Notes: a model not told the origin generated them from the letters alone. DNA of 64,000 nt from Acutalibacter caecimuris_A (GCF_034335015.1 NZ_JAWXXK010000010.1:62001-126000); one strand, 5' to 3'. Positions 33,862 through 42,456 are shown, counted from the stretch's first letter. A program made the numbers and translations.

Positions 33862-34686
33862 ATGGATTGGATCAAAAACAGAAAGATCGACTGCCACACC
33901 CACATTGTCAGCCCGAAGATCAGGGAAGAGTATTTTCGGTGTACCACCGGCTTTGCCCTGGTAATGCAGTTTCCGGAGAGCATTATGAAAAACCCGGACT
34001 GTATTCGCACCGTGCAGGAGGACGATCGGCTTTTTCTGAACGCCTCTGTAGACCTGAAGCGTCCTATTCCTCCGCAGCTGAGCCTGATCGAGGAAAATTT
34101 GGAGCGCTGGAAGGTAGTGGGGCTGAAGCTTTATTTGAGCTACCAAAGCTCTCGGGCAAATGATCCTCCTCTATATCCGATCTATGAATTCGCTCGCCGT
34201 CATCGGCTTACCGTGACCTTCCACACCGGCCTGTGTTCTTTGGTGCTGCCATCCGATCAGGATATCGAGGGCTCTGCCGCCTGCTATATCGCAAAAGCGG
34301 CGGAGGATTTTCCCGAAGTGAATTTTGTAGCGGCCCATATGGACGATCCCCGGTTTACGGAATGTATTCGCCTTGTGGCGGAGCATGAAAATATGTACAC
34401 CGATTTTTCCGGCGCCTATGAGACCGGCACAAAGGAAGGAAATGATGTGGAGGGCGCCATTGCCACCTTTGGAGCGGCCATTCATTCCCAGCCGGGTATG
34501 GAGCGGAAAATTCTTTACGGCACTGATTTTTGCCCGCCTATCAATCTGGCTCAGTTGGAAGAGTATGAACTCAGTATTGAAAAAATATTTCCGCCGGAGG
34601 CCTTCCCGCTGGTCTATTTTGAAAATTGTCTGCGCGCCTTTCCGAGGCTTGAAAATTGGATAAAAAGAGAGGATCCTTCCCTGTGA
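33862..34686 (+). CDS. Amidohydrolase family metal-dependent hydrolase
   Basis: The start is uncertain: ATG 33862 is taken because the domain starts just after it (WIKNRKIDCHTHIVSP), while GTG 33811 is also in frame. The protein has about 274 residues. The HxH metal motif (DCHTHI) is at the N-terminus of a TIM barrel, with further candidate ligands in TFHTGL and AAHMDD and a late Asp in LYGTDFCP. This is the amidohydrolase-2 pattern of hydrolases and decarboxylases; the substrate is unknown. The stop overlaps the GTG start of a PnuC-like transporter, so the two are probably functionally tied. Confidence 0.83.
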   Translation: MDWIKNRKIDCHTHIVSPKIREEYFRCTTGFALVMQFPESIMKNPDCIRTVQEDDRLFLNASVDLKRPIPPQLSLIEENLERWKVVGLKLYLSYQSSRANDPPLYPIYEFARRHRLTVTFHTGLCSLVLPSDQDIEGSAACYIAKAAEDFPEVNFVAAHMDDPRFTECIRLVAEHENMYTDFSGAYETGTKEGNDVEGAIATFGAAIHSQPGMERKILYGTDFCPPINLAQLEEYELSIEKIFPPEAFPLVYFENCLRAFPRLENWIKREDPSL

Positions 34687-35426
34687 AAAGCTTTTTGAAA
34701 TCTTTTACCCCATACCAAATCATTTATCTTGCCGCCGTATTTCTTTTGACAACGGCCTTCATCATTTTTTTCCCTGATCATATGCTGGACGATACCTCAA
34801 ATACACTGGTGCTGGTTTGCTCCGTGGTCGCCACCCTGGCAAATCCTGTCTGCGAGCTGCTGATCTCCAAGCAAAGCAAATGGAATTTTGGGGTGGACGT
34901 GCTCTTGATCGAGATCCCTGAATTGGTGATCTGTCTCGCCATGGGCTGGTACACTATTGCCATTGTTACCATGGTATTCTGGATCCCCATCGATATCGTC
35001 AGCTTCCTGCGGTGGACGCGCCACCCTGACGAAACGGAGGAGGAGCTTACCGTGGTGAAGCGTCTCAGCTGGAAACAGGATATTTTGGTGGTCCTGGCGA
35101 TCCTGGCCTTTGGCTTCGGCGTGGGTTCTTTGATCTCCATGCTTCCCGGCGCGGCGGACTCCTATCTGGACGCTCTATCCGCCGCCTTCGGCATGGCAAA
35201 CGGTATTTTGCTGCTGCTGCGCTACAACGAGCAGTGGTACGCCTGGTTTATTACGCTGGTGCTTTACGCCGCCTTGTACATCATTTCCGGTACTTATATC
35301 ATGCTGATCACGGTAGCCGCCATGCTGGTCAACACCTGCTACGGCTTTGGAAAATGGGTGCTCTACATCAAGCGTCACCCGGAAACAAAAACGGAAACAG
35401 ACGCCTCGGCAGAATTGCCCCAGTAA
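34683..35426 (+). CDS. pnuC: PnuC-family nicotinamide riboside/vitamin transporter
   Basis: GTG 34683 overlaps the preceding stop (GTGA) with AGAGAGG upstream. Length is 247 residues with about seven membrane helices. The C-terminal NTCYGFGKWVLY fits the NxxYGxxxW motif of PnuC family channels, which import nicotinamide riboside (or related vitamins in PnuX/PnuT) by facilitated diffusion and metabolic trapping. No NR kinase is nearby. The amidohydrolase and MFS permease neighbours leave the true substrate open. Confidence 0.8.
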   Translation: MKSFLKSFTPYQIIYLAAVFLLTTAFIIFFPDHMLDDTSNTLVLVCSVVATLANPVCELLISKQSKWNFGVDVLLIEIPELVICLAMGWYTIAIVTMVFWIPIDIVSFLRWTRHPDETEEELTVVKRLSWKQDILVVLAILAFGFGVGSLISMLPGAADSYLDALSAAFGMANGILLLLRYNEQWYAWFITLVLYAALYIISGTYIMLITVAAMLVNTCYGFGKWVLYIKRHPETKTETDASAELPQ

Positions 35427-35450
35427 GAGACGGAGAAGGAGAAAGCGTGT

Positions 35451-36650
35451 ATGAAAAAGCTGGAAAACAACTATGATCACACGAAATATGCCTGTTACGT
35501 TGCCTATGTGACCCAGGCGGTGGTCAATAATTTTGTTCCGCTGCTGTTTTTGACCTTTCAAAAAAGCTTCGCGATCTCCTTAAACCAGATTGCGGCGTTG
35601 GTCACCATTAATTTCGGGATCCAAATGGCGGTAGACCTTTCCAGCTCTTTCTTTGTAGATAAAATCGGCTATAGGACCTGTATAAAGGCCGCCCATTTGT
35701 TTGTAGTGGGAGGACTGTTGGGGCTGTGCTTTTTTCCCTCTATTCTGCCCAGCGCCTTTTTGGGGATCATTTTAGCGGTAATGCTTTACGCAGTAGGCGG
35801 CGGGCTGCTGGAGGTGCTGGTCAGTCCCATTGTGGAGGCTTGTCCCACGGAGAAAAAGGAGTCGGAAATGAGCCTGCTCCATTCCTTTTACTGCTGGGGC
35901 CATGTCCTGGTGATCTTATGCAGTACGGCGTTCTTCGCAGTGTTTGGCCTGGAAAACTGGCGGGTGATGGCGTGCCTGTGGGCGGCGATCCCGCTTTTGA
36001 ACTTTTTCTATTTCTGTCAGGTGCCGGTTCCTACTCCAGTGGAGGAGGGAAAGGGTATGAAACTTCGGGAGCTGATAGGAGCAGGCGTTTTCTGGAGGCT
36101 GTTTCTGATGATGCTGTGCGCGGGCGCCTCAGAGCAGGGCATGAGCCAGTGGGCTTCCGCCTTTGCGGAGGCTTCCCTCCACATTCCGAAAACCGCCGGA
36201 GATCTGCTGGGGCCCTGTGCCTTTGCGGTGATGATGGGCCTTTCCCGGCTGTTTTTCGGGAAGTGCGGGGACAAGATCAAGCTGGAACGGTTTCTGAACC
36301 TCTCCAGCCTGCTCTGTGTTGCCAGTTACCTTCTGGCGGCGCTTTTTGATCAGCCAGCCCTGTGCCTTCTGGGCTGTATGCTCTGCGGCCTTTCCGTGGG
36401 GATCATGTGGCCCGGCTGCTTCAGCATTGCCTCGAAAAAGCTGAAAAACGGCGGTACCGCCATGTTTGCCCTGCTGGCTTTAGCAGGGGACGTTGGCTGC
36501 GCGGCAGGCCCGGCCTTAGTCGGAAACGTGGCAGAACTCTTCGGCGGCGAGCTGCAAGCAGGCCTCCTGGCCGCCGTGATCTTCCCAACCCTGCTTCTGC
36601 TCTGCAACCTTCTCCGCAAAAAACAGAAACCAAACGCAAACAACCCCTAA
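35451..36650 (+). CDS. Major facilitator superfamily permease
   Basis: The protein has 399 residues and about 12 membrane helices. FVDKIGYRT between helices 2 and 3 resembles the MFS loop motif, and the shape resembles the sugar-type (FucP/YfkF-like) branch. ATG 35451 follows GGAGAAGGAG at 24 bp from pnuC, so it is co-transcribed. The substrate cannot be told from the sequence. Confidence 0.85.
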   Translation: MKKLENNYDHTKYACYVAYVTQAVVNNFVPLLFLTFQKSFAISLNQIAALVTINFGIQMAVDLSSSFFVDKIGYRTCIKAAHLFVVGGLLGLCFFPSILPSAFLGIILAVMLYAVGGGLLEVLVSPIVEACPTEKKESEMSLLHSFYCWGHVLVILCSTAFFAVFGLENWRVMACLWAAIPLLNFFYFCQVPVPTPVEEGKGMKLRELIGAGVFWRLFLMMLCAGASEQGMSQWASAFAEASLHIPKTAGDLLGPCAFAVMMGLSRLFFGKCGDKIKLERFLNLSSLLCVASYLLAALFDQPALCLLGCMLCGLSVGIMWPGCFSIASKKLKNGGTAMFALLALAGDVGCAAGPALVGNVAELFGGELQAGLLAAVIFPTLLLLCNLLRKKQKPNANNP

Positions 36651-36660
36651 AATCCCATCA

Positions 36661-36700
36661 AAAAAGCGTTTCAGAGCGGTGTCCTCTGAAACGCTTTTTC
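36661..36700. terminator. Bidirectional terminator between MFS and kbl
   Basis: AAAAAAGCGTTTCAGAG and CTCTGAAACGCTTTTT form a perfect stem around CGGTGTC, serving both convergent genes. Confidence 0.9.
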
Positions 36701-36706
36701 TAACAA

Positions 36707-37894
36707 CTAAATCCCCATTTCTTTCTTCACTTCCTGGAAGCACTGTACCGCAAAATCCAGATCCTCCCTGGTGTGTCCGGCAGATACCTGGGTGCGGATA
36801 CGGGCCTTACCCTGAGGCACCACAGGGTAGCTGAAGCCAACCACATACACGCCCTTTTCCAGCATACGGGCGGCAAATTCCCCGGCAACCTTGGCATCGT
36901 ACAGCATCACGGGAACAATGGGGTGGCTGCCGGGCAGCACGTCAAAGCCCAGCTTAGAGAGCCGCTCCCGGAAGTAAGCGGTGTTCTCGTGCACCTTATC
37001 CCGCAGCTCGGTGGAAGCTGTCAGCAGCTCCAGGGTTTTCAGGCTGGCGGCGCAGACAGCGGGAGCCAGGGTGTTGGAGAAGAGATAGGGACGGCTCCGC
37101 TGGCGCAGCAGATCCACGATCTCCTGACGGGCGGCGGTATAGCCGCCAGAGGCCCCGCCCAGGGCCTTACCGAAGGTGCCGGTGATGATATCCACCCGAT
37201 CCTGTACGCCGCAGTATTCCGGGGTGCCCCGGCCAGTATCGCCCATAAACCCGGCGGCATGGCTGTCGTCCACCATGACAAGAGCGCCGAATTCCTCGGC
37301 CAGGTCGCAAATGCCCTGCAAATTGGCAATGTAGCCGTCCATGGAGAATACGCCGTCTGTGGCAATGAGCATCACCTTGCAGCCAGCTTCCTTAGCCGCT
37401 TCCAGCTGCAACCGCAGATCGTTCATGTCGTTATTCTTATAGCGGAAGCGCTTCGCCTTGCAAAGCCGCACGCCGTCAATGATAGAGGCATGGTTCAGCT
37501 CATCGGAGATCACAGCGTCCTCCGGCCCCAGCAGGGTCTCAAAAAGGCCGCCGTTGGCGTCAAAGCAGGAGGAATACAAGATCACATCGTCCATGCTGAG
37601 AAACTCCGCCAGCTTCTTTTCCAGCTCCTTGTGAACGGACTGGGTGCCGCAGATGAACCGCACGGAGGAAAGACCGAAGCCCCATTTATCATAGCTTGCC
37701 TTTGCCGCCTCCAGCAGAGCCGGGTGGTTGCTGAGGCCCAGATAGTTATTGGCGCACATATTGACCACCTGCCGGGCCTGAGTGGTATCGATCCGCGCCT
37801 TCTGCGGGGTAGTGATGACCCGCTCGTCCTTCCAGGTACCAGCCTCGCGGATCCCTTCCAGTTCTTTTCTGTACTTTTCAAGAGCCTGCTTCAT
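36707..37894 (-). CDS. kbl: Glycine C-acetyltransferase (2-amino-3-ketobutyrate CoA ligase)
   Basis: The 395-residue protein matches the family length. It is a PLP alpha-oxoamine synthase with NMCANNYLGLSNHP, the aldehyde-side DDSHAAGFMG and the PLP-lysine motif TGTFGKALGGASGG. It cleaves 2-amino-3-oxobutyrate with CoA to glycine and acetyl-CoA, the second step of threonine degradation after Tdh. TTGGAGG lies about 8 nt before ATG 37894. Tdh is encoded upstream on the same strand but about 500 bp away, with repeat elements in between. Confidence 0.95.
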   Translation of the reverse strand: MKQALEKYRKELEGIREAGTWKDERVITTPQKARIDTTQARQVVNMCANNYLGLSNHPALLEAAKASYDKWGFGLSSVRFICGTQSVHKELEKKLAEFLSMDDVILYSSCFDANGGLFETLLGPEDAVISDELNHASIIDGVRLCKAKRFRYKNNDMNDLRLQLEAAKEAGCKVMLIATDGVFSMDGYIANLQGICDLAEEFGALVMVDDSHAAGFMGDTGRGTPEYCGVQDRVDIITGTFGKALGGASGGYTAARQEIVDLLRQRSRPYLFSNTLAPAVCAASLKTLELLTASTELRDKVHENTAYFRERLSKLGFDVLPGSHPIVPVMLYDAKVAGEFAARMLEKGVYVVGFSYPVVPQGKARIRTQVSAGHTREDLDFAVQCFQEVKKEMGI

Positions 37895-37989
37895 AGGAAA
37901 ACCTCCAACTTTTTATTTCAATGAGTAATCAGCAATTAGGAAGGGCACAAACAGTACAATTAACGCCAGATAAATTGGAATATATATGG

Positions 37990-38168
37990 CGCTCCTTGGC
38001 GCCCCTGAAAGGGGAGCTGTCAGCCGAAGGCTGACTGAGGGGTTCCGTGGTGATGAGTAGAAAAGGCAAGTTTTGTGCGGGATTTCAGCGCCCTATAACC
38101 CCTCCGTCACGGCTTCGCCGCGCTGCCGAAATCTGCTCGAAGAGCAGATTTTCCCCTTCTCAGGGGTG
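37990..38168. repeat. Intergenic repeat element, inverted copy
   Basis: It starts GGCGCCCCTGAAAGGGGAGC, then TGTCAGCCGAAGGCTGACTGA, the reverse complement of the 3' end of the element near 33690. It ends CCCCTTCTCAGGGGTGA, giving CCCTGA/TCAGGG terminal palindromes. Confidence 0.7.
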
Positions 38169-38345
38169 AACGCGTCCCGGTGGGGGGAAGGTCTCCAGTG
38201 GAGAACTCAGCTGTCGCTTCAGACATTGCTGAACGTGCCCCACTGGGGCACAGCAACCGCTCTGACCCGTTCTCGTTTGTCAACTCGGTCGTTGCTGGAC
38301 GTGTGCCACCGGCACACAGCAACCGAGCCGACAGGCGAGAAAGGC
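38169..38345. repeat. Dispersed repeat shared with 54387-54530
   Basis: It begins GCGTCCCGGTGGGGGGAAGG and includes GTGCCCCACTGGGGCAC palindromes and the tail GAGCCGACAGGCG. The same order of motifs occurs at 54398-54517. Region 37895-38394 has no gene other than such repeats. Confidence 0.75.
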
Positions 38346-38394
38346 AAGGGTTGATGCTATTTGCCAGTCCGCAAACTATAATTTACCCCTGCCC

Positions 38395-39432
38395 TTATTT
38401 ACTCCAATCCAAAATCACCTTGCCGGAGCGGCCGCTGTTCATGGCGGCAAATCCTTCTTCAAATTGGGTGTAATGATACCGGTGGGTGATGATGGGGGAA
38501 AGGTCCAGGCCGCCCTGAACCATATAGGACATCTGGTGCCAGTTATCCATTTTCCGCCCGTAGATCCCCTGCAGGGTCAATCCCTTGCAGATGATGCTGT
38601 TCATATCCATGGGAACAGGCTGGTTGGAAATTCCCAAAAGACTGATCTTTCCGCCGTTTCGCATCACAGATACCATCTGAGTCAGGGCGGCTCCATTGCC
38701 GCTCATTTCCAGGCCGATATCAAAGCCCTCCACAAGCCCCTGTTTGGACATGACCGTGGGCAGATCCTCCTGCTGCACGTTTACCGCAGCGTCAGCGCCC
38801 ATTTTGCGGGCCAGCTCCAGCCGGTAATCGTTCACATCGGTAATCACGACCCGCCGGGCTCCCGCGTATTTGCAGATGCCTGCGGCGATGATGCCGATGG
38901 GCCCCGCGCCGGTAATGAGCACGTCCTCTCCTACCAGATCCCACATTAGGGCGGTGTGAGTGGCGTTGCCGAAGGCGTCAAAGAAAGCTACTATCTCTTC
39001 CGGCAGATTTTCATTGATGATGATCACATTGCTTTCCGGAATGCACACATATTCCGCGAAAGCGCCGTCCCGGTCAACGCCCACGCCCTTGGTGTCCCAG
39101 CACCATTGAATGTTGCCAGTGTGGCAGTTGCGGCAGCGCCCGCAGGTGATATGTCCCTCGCCGCTGACCCGCTGGCCCACGTGCAGGCCGGTCACACCGT
39201 CGCCCAGTTTGGCGATCTCTCCCACGTACTCATGGCCGATGGTCATGGGCGGGCGGATGTGCTCTCTGGCCCAGGGATCCCAATTGTAAATATGTACGTC
39301 CGTTCCGCAGATAGCGGTTTTGTGGATCTTGATCAGTACCTCGCCCGGCCCCGGCTCCGGCACAGGAACCTGGCGTAATTCCAGACCCGGCCCGGCGATC
39401 GGTTTTACTAAAGCGTCCATGAGCTGTGCCAT
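38395..39432 (-). CDS. tdh: L-threonine 3-dehydrogenase
   Basis: ATG 39432 is chosen because TAGGAGG precedes it; a longer open frame to 39660 runs across the promoter. The protein is 345 residues. It is a zinc medium-chain dehydrogenase with catalytic CGTDVHIY and GHEYVGEI, structural zinc cysteines (CGRCRNCHTGNIQWC) and NAD motif GAGPIGIIAAG. The threonine-specific WDPWAREHIRPP and YGRKMDNWHQMS segments are present. It oxidises threonine to 2-amino-3-oxobutyrate for Kbl. Confidence 0.95.
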   Translation of the reverse strand: MAQLMDALVKPIAGPGLELRQVPVPEPGPGEVLIKIHKTAICGTDVHIYNWDPWAREHIRPPMTIGHEYVGEIAKLGDGVTGLHVGQRVSGEGHITCGRCRNCHTGNIQWCWDTKGVGVDRDGAFAEYVCIPESNVIIINENLPEEIVAFFDAFGNATHTALMWDLVGEDVLITGAGPIGIIAAGICKYAGARRVVITDVNDYRLELARKMGADAAVNVQQEDLPTVMSKQGLVEGFDIGLEMSGNGAALTQMVSVMRNGGKISLLGISNQPVPMDMNSIICKGLTLQGIYGRKMDNWHQMSYMVQGGLDLSPIITHRYHYTQFEEGFAAMNSGRSGKVILDWSK

Positions 39433-39495
39433 AACTGTCCTCCTATAAAATACAGATGGTGCGATTTTTCCGAATTCTGTATTTGTTCTGAGGAC

Positions 39496-39524
39496 AGTAT
39501 AGCGGCTTGCCAAGGAAAAGTCAA
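39496..39524 (-). promoter_or_regulatory. Promoter of tdh
   Basis: On the minus strand: TTGACT (39524-39519), a 17-bp spacer, TATACT (39501-39496). Confidence 0.8.
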
Positions 39525-39579
39525 GAGCGAACTTCTTCAAACTCCGAAAAAATAGTGGAAGAACAGCCATGCTATCTTT

Positions 39580-39750
39580 CTCCCTTTCCGGGCGGCACAG
39601 AAATTTTCCTTCCGCATCAAGCAGCTGCACAAGTACCTGCGGCGGATTAGGCGTTTGCAAGCAATGAATTTATTGCATTCCTTTCGGTCGGGCCAGAAAT
39701 TTTCCTCCCGCACCAAGAGGCTTCACGAGTGCCTACGGCGGCTCGCTGAA
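39580..39750. repeat. Imperfect tandem repeat between divergent tdh and aldo/keto reductase promoters
   Basis: Two copies of about 66 bp are spaced about 105 bp apart. Each contains CAGAAATTTTCC(T/C)(T/C)CCGCA then CAAG and ends in CGGCGG. Both copies can be read in one frame (FRAAQKFSFRIKQLHKYLRR and FRSGQKFSSRTKRLHECLRR) that runs into the downstream gene, but the promoter lies after them, so this is probably not coding. Region 39433-39816 holds no gene. Confidence 0.6.
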
Positions 39751-39757
39751 AAAGCAT

Positions 39758-39786
39758 TAGACATTTTTTCGATACAGCGCTATACT
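39758..39786 (+). promoter_or_regulatory. Promoter of the aldo/keto reductase gene
   Basis: TAGACA (39758-39763), a 17-bp spacer, TATACT (39781-39786). Confidence 0.7.
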
Positions 39787-39816
39787 TATCTCAGAAGTAT
39801 GAAAGGAGGCACTGCT

Positions 39817-40800
39817 GTGAAGTATATCAAATTGGGAAATTCCGATCTGACCGTGTCCCGAGTCTGCATGGGCTGTATGGGCTTCGGAGATGCCGGGAAG
39901 GGCATGCACTCCTGGACGCTGCCTGAGAGCGCTTCCCGGGAAATCGTAAAGCGGGGGCTGGAGCTGGGAGTAAATTTCTTTGATACCGCTATCAGCTACC
40001 AGAGCGGGACCGGGGAAGAATACCTGGGCCGCATTCTACGGGGCCTCACCCGGCGGGAAGAGGTGGTGGTCGCCACGAAATTTCCGCCCCGCACACCGGA
40101 GGAGATCGAAGCGAGAGTCACCGGGCAGCAGCATGTGAAAAACATGCTGGATACCAGCTTACAGCACCTGGATATGGACTATGTGGACCTCTATCTCGTT
40201 CACTCCTGGGATAACAACACCCCGATTTTTGAGATCATGGAAGGCCTGAACGATGCGGTAAAGGCGGGAAAGGTTCGGGCGATCGGCATTTCCAACTGCT
40301 ATGCCTATCAGCTCTGTAAGGCCAATGCTGTGGCAGAGCGGGAGGGCTTTGCGAAATTCGTTTCCGTCCAGGGCCATTATAACCTGATTTTCCGGGAAGA
40401 AGAACGGGAAATGGCAAGGCTTTGCCAGGAGGAGAATATTGCTATGACGCCCTACAGCGCCCTGGCGGGAGGCAGGCTGGCGAAGCGCCCGGGGGAAACC
40501 TCCCGGCGGCTGGAGGAGGACGCCTTTGCCAAAGGGAAGTACGACGCCACGGCGGAGCAGGACGGGAAAATCATCGACAGAGTCGCAGAACTGGCGGACC
40601 GCCACGGTGTTTCCATGACGGAAATTTCCCTGGCCTGGCTGCTGACAAAAACCACTTCCCCGGTAGTGGGCGCTACAAAGCTTCACCATATAGAGGGCGC
40701 GGCAAAAGCAGTGGAATTAGAGCTTACAGCGAAAGAGCTTGCCTATTTGGAGGAACCCTATGTTCCCCATAAGCTGGTGGGGGTAATGGCCCAAAACTGA
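39817..40800 (+). CDS. Aldo/keto reductase
   Basis: GTG 39817 is chosen because AAAGGAGG lies 7 nt upstream and the domain begins right there (KYIKLGNSDLTVSRVCMG). Length is 327 residues, NADPH-dependent TIM barrel. The catalytic tetrad positions are visible: Asp in NFFDTAISYQSG (the usual Tyr follows), Lys in VVATKF and His in YLVHSWD. It resembles the YdhF/YajO-like oxidoreductases; the substrate is unknown. It is a single-gene unit divergent from tdh. Confidence 0.9.
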   Translation: MKYIKLGNSDLTVSRVCMGCMGFGDAGKGMHSWTLPESASREIVKRGLELGVNFFDTAISYQSGTGEEYLGRILRGLTRREEVVVATKFPPRTPEEIEARVTGQQHVKNMLDTSLQHLDMDYVDLYLVHSWDNNTPIFEIMEGLNDAVKAGKVRAIGISNCYAYQLCKANAVAEREGFAKFVSVQGHYNLIFREEEREMARLCQEENIAMTPYSALAGGRLAKRPGETSRRLEEDAFAKGKYDATAEQDGKIIDRVAELADRHGVSMTEISLAWLLTKTTSPVVGATKLHHIEGAAKAVELELTAKELAYLEEPYVPHKLVGVMAQN

Positions 40801-40820
40801 ATCCGTATCCTATAAAAAAG

Positions 40821-41002
40821 TTAAGGCAACCCCGCACAAAGACCGGCCAGAGGCCTTCGTACACAATTTGCTTGCAGATTTTCCGTCATAGCACACAGCT
40901 TTCGTTTGCCAATCGCAAGATTGGCTGCATTCAATCTGTGCACTCTGACGAAAAATCTGACTGTACAACTTGCGCACAATCTTTGTGCGGCGTTGCCTTG
41001 AC
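40821..41002. mobile_element. MITE-like element with terminal inverted repeats
   Basis: Ends AAGGCAACCCCGCACAAAGA (40823-40842) and TCTTTGTGCGGCGTTGCCTT (40981-41000) are inverted with one mismatch. A second nested inverted pair lies near 40875-40897 and 40936-40960. It is about 182 bp with no coding capacity. The insertion sits between two operons. Confidence 0.65.
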
Positions 41003-41009
41003 CGTGCAA

Positions 41010-41049
41010 AAAAGGAGACTTGCACCAACCAGTGCAAGTCTCCTTTTTA
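41010..41049. terminator. Bidirectional terminator at the end of the Rnf operon
   Basis: AAAAAGGAGACTTGCAC and GTGCAAGTCTCCTTTTT form a 17-bp perfect stem with loop CAACCA. Confidence 0.92.
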
Positions 41050-41058
41050 TAGAATAAC

Positions 41059-41553
41059 TTATTGCTTCTGCTTTTCCATGCGCTTCAAAACGATCCCGGC
41101 AAGCAAACCAATGAGAACGCCCGCCACAGTTCCGCTGATCAGCAGCATCGGCAGGTAGTAGAGCAGCTCTGCCGTTTTGGTCACGAAGCAGGCCACCGCG
41201 ATCTGCCCGATATTGTGGCACACGCCGCCTGTTACGCTGACTGTAACATAGGAGAATTTTCCGCTCTTTTTCAGAAGGATCATCACCGTTAGGCTGAGTA
41301 CCGCTCCGGCCGCGCCGTACAACAGGCTCATCATAGAGCCGAAAAGAATACTGACCAGCAGCAAACGGAGTAAGCTGACAGCCACAGCCTCTTTTTCCCC
41401 GATCCCATACAGCACAAAGACGATGGCCACGTTGGGCAGCCCCAGCTTAATGCCGGGAATGGCGGTCAATGGCGGGATCTGATGCTCCAGAAACGATAAG
41501 ATCATTGCCAGAGAAACGAACAGCGCTAAAGAGGTCAGTTTTGATACTTTCAT
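41059..41553 (-). CDS. Gx transporter family protein (HepI-like)
   Basis: The protein has 164 residues and about five membrane helices. Its start LTSLALFVSLAMILSFLEHQ, then IPGIKLGLPNVAIVF, is typical of the family once annotated as heptaprenyl diphosphate synthase component I and now called Gx transporter, related to S-components of ECF transporters. In Clostridia it commonly accompanies Rnf and NusG-II genes. It may supply a flavin or quinone precursor to the complex (inference). It is the last gene of the operon, just before a strong terminator. Confidence 0.8.
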   Translation of the reverse strand: MKVSKLTSLALFVSLAMILSFLEHQIPPLTAIPGIKLGLPNVAIVFVLYGIGEKEAVAVSLLRLLLVSILFGSMMSLLYGAAGAVLSLTVMILLKKSGKFSYVTVSVTGGVCHNIGQIAVACFVTKTAELLYYLPMLLISGTVAGVLIGLLAGIVLKRMEKQKQ

Positions 41554-41557
41554 AGGT

Positions 41558-41908
41558 CTATCCCACTATCTCCGCAAAATTTTCCCCGCCGGAAACCGTG
41601 ACCGTAAGCTTGTTGGGCAGGCAGGTAATGGTCTCATTGGTCCTGCTGATCTGTCCCTGATGGATACAGTAGTGATCGGGACAGCTCGCTTCTTCCATGC
41701 GCGCCTTGCCGTTTTCGATCCGCAGCAGGTTGGTGCCGCCGTTTAGACTGTAGGTACCATCGGCGGAAAGGGAATACCGCCCCTGCTCCTGTCCGTCCAC
41801 ACGGATAATGACCTCCGCGCCCGGTTTCTTTCCCAGCTGAAGGAACAGAAGCAAGGCAAGGGCAATCAGCACGATCCCGCCGATCAAAAGAAGATCCCGG
41901 CGTTTCAT
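41558..41908 (-). CDS. NusG domain II-containing protein
   Basis: ATG 41908 overlaps the rnfA stop. Length is 116 residues: an N-terminal membrane anchor (LLLIGGIVLIALALLLFLQL) and an extracytoplasmic beta domain with SCPDHYCIHQG and ITCLPNKL, the NusG_II pattern. The two Cys-containing motifs are conserved in Rnf-linked copies. Function is unknown; the position suggests a role in Rnf assembly or flavin handling. Confidence 0.85.
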   Translation of the reverse strand: MKRRDLLLIGGIVLIALALLLFLQLGKKPGAEVIIRVDGQEQGRYSLSADGTYSLNGGTNLLRIENGKARMEEASCPDHYCIHQGQISRTNETITCLPNKLTVTVSGGENFAEIVG

Positions 41909-42456
41909 CAGAAGGCCAGCAATGCCAAAGCGATCATACCCGCGCAAAGCAGGCAGACGGGCAGACCGCGGAAGGCCTTGGGAACGCTTTCCTCATCGAT
42001 CCTGCTGTGCAGCTTGGAGAAGATGGCCATGGTCAGAGTAAAGCCAATGCCTACCGCAGCGGCGGTGAGAACAGCCTCGCCGTATGCCAGCTCTGTATTA
42101 TGGACGCACAGGCCCAGCACGGCGCCGTTGATGGCGAACTTCATAAAGTCCACCTTGCAGTAGTTTTCCAGCTTTTTCTTCGCGAAAAGATGAATGAACT
42201 CCACTACCAGCAGCATGACAATGACGAAGGCCATGGTGCGAAGATAGGGGATATCCTTCAGCAGGTAGGTTTGCAGCGGCCAGGTGATCAGGGTGCTGAG
42301 CACCATGACGATGGTGGTGCCCAGGCCCACCAGAAAAGACTTCTTGGTGGAGCGCTCGTTTTCAATGACGGCGCCTGTGCCCAGGAAATGCAGGAGGGCA
42401 TAGTTGTTGGAAAGAAGCCCAGCCAGAAGAATTCCGAAAATTACATCAGCAGTCAT
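41908..42456 (-). CDS. rnfA: Rnf electron transport complex subunit A
   Basis: The protein has 182 residues and six membrane helices. FGILLAGLLSNNYALLHFLG and INGAVLGLCVHNTELAYG hold the Cys and Asn positions typical of RnfA/NqrE. It is a membrane subunit of the ferredoxin:NAD oxidoreductase that pumps Na+ or H+. The start overlaps the rnfE stop. In most clostridial operons rnfB follows here; instead a NusG-II gene follows. Confidence 0.93.
   Translation of the reverse strand: MTADVIFGILLAGLLSNNYALLHFLGTGAVIENERSTKKSFLVGLGTTIVMVLSTLITWPLQTYLLKDIPYLRTMAFVIVMLLVVEFIHLFAKKKLENYCKVDFMKFAINGAVLGLCVHNTELAYGEAVLTAAAVGIGFTLTMAIFSKLHSRIDEESVPKAFRGLPVCLLCAGMIALALLAF

Noticed and set aside
38169..38345. 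CRISPR-like array
   Set aside because: Palindromes are few, unequal in length and not separated by regular unique spacers; no cas genes are present.
39433..39660. N-terminal extension of tdh
   Set aside because: It runs over the tdh promoter; TAGGAGG before ATG 39432 decides the start.
39655..39816. In-frame N-terminal extension of the aldo/keto reductase
   Set aside because: The promoter at 39758-39786 lies inside it, and GTG 39817 has an ideal ribosome site where the conserved domain begins.
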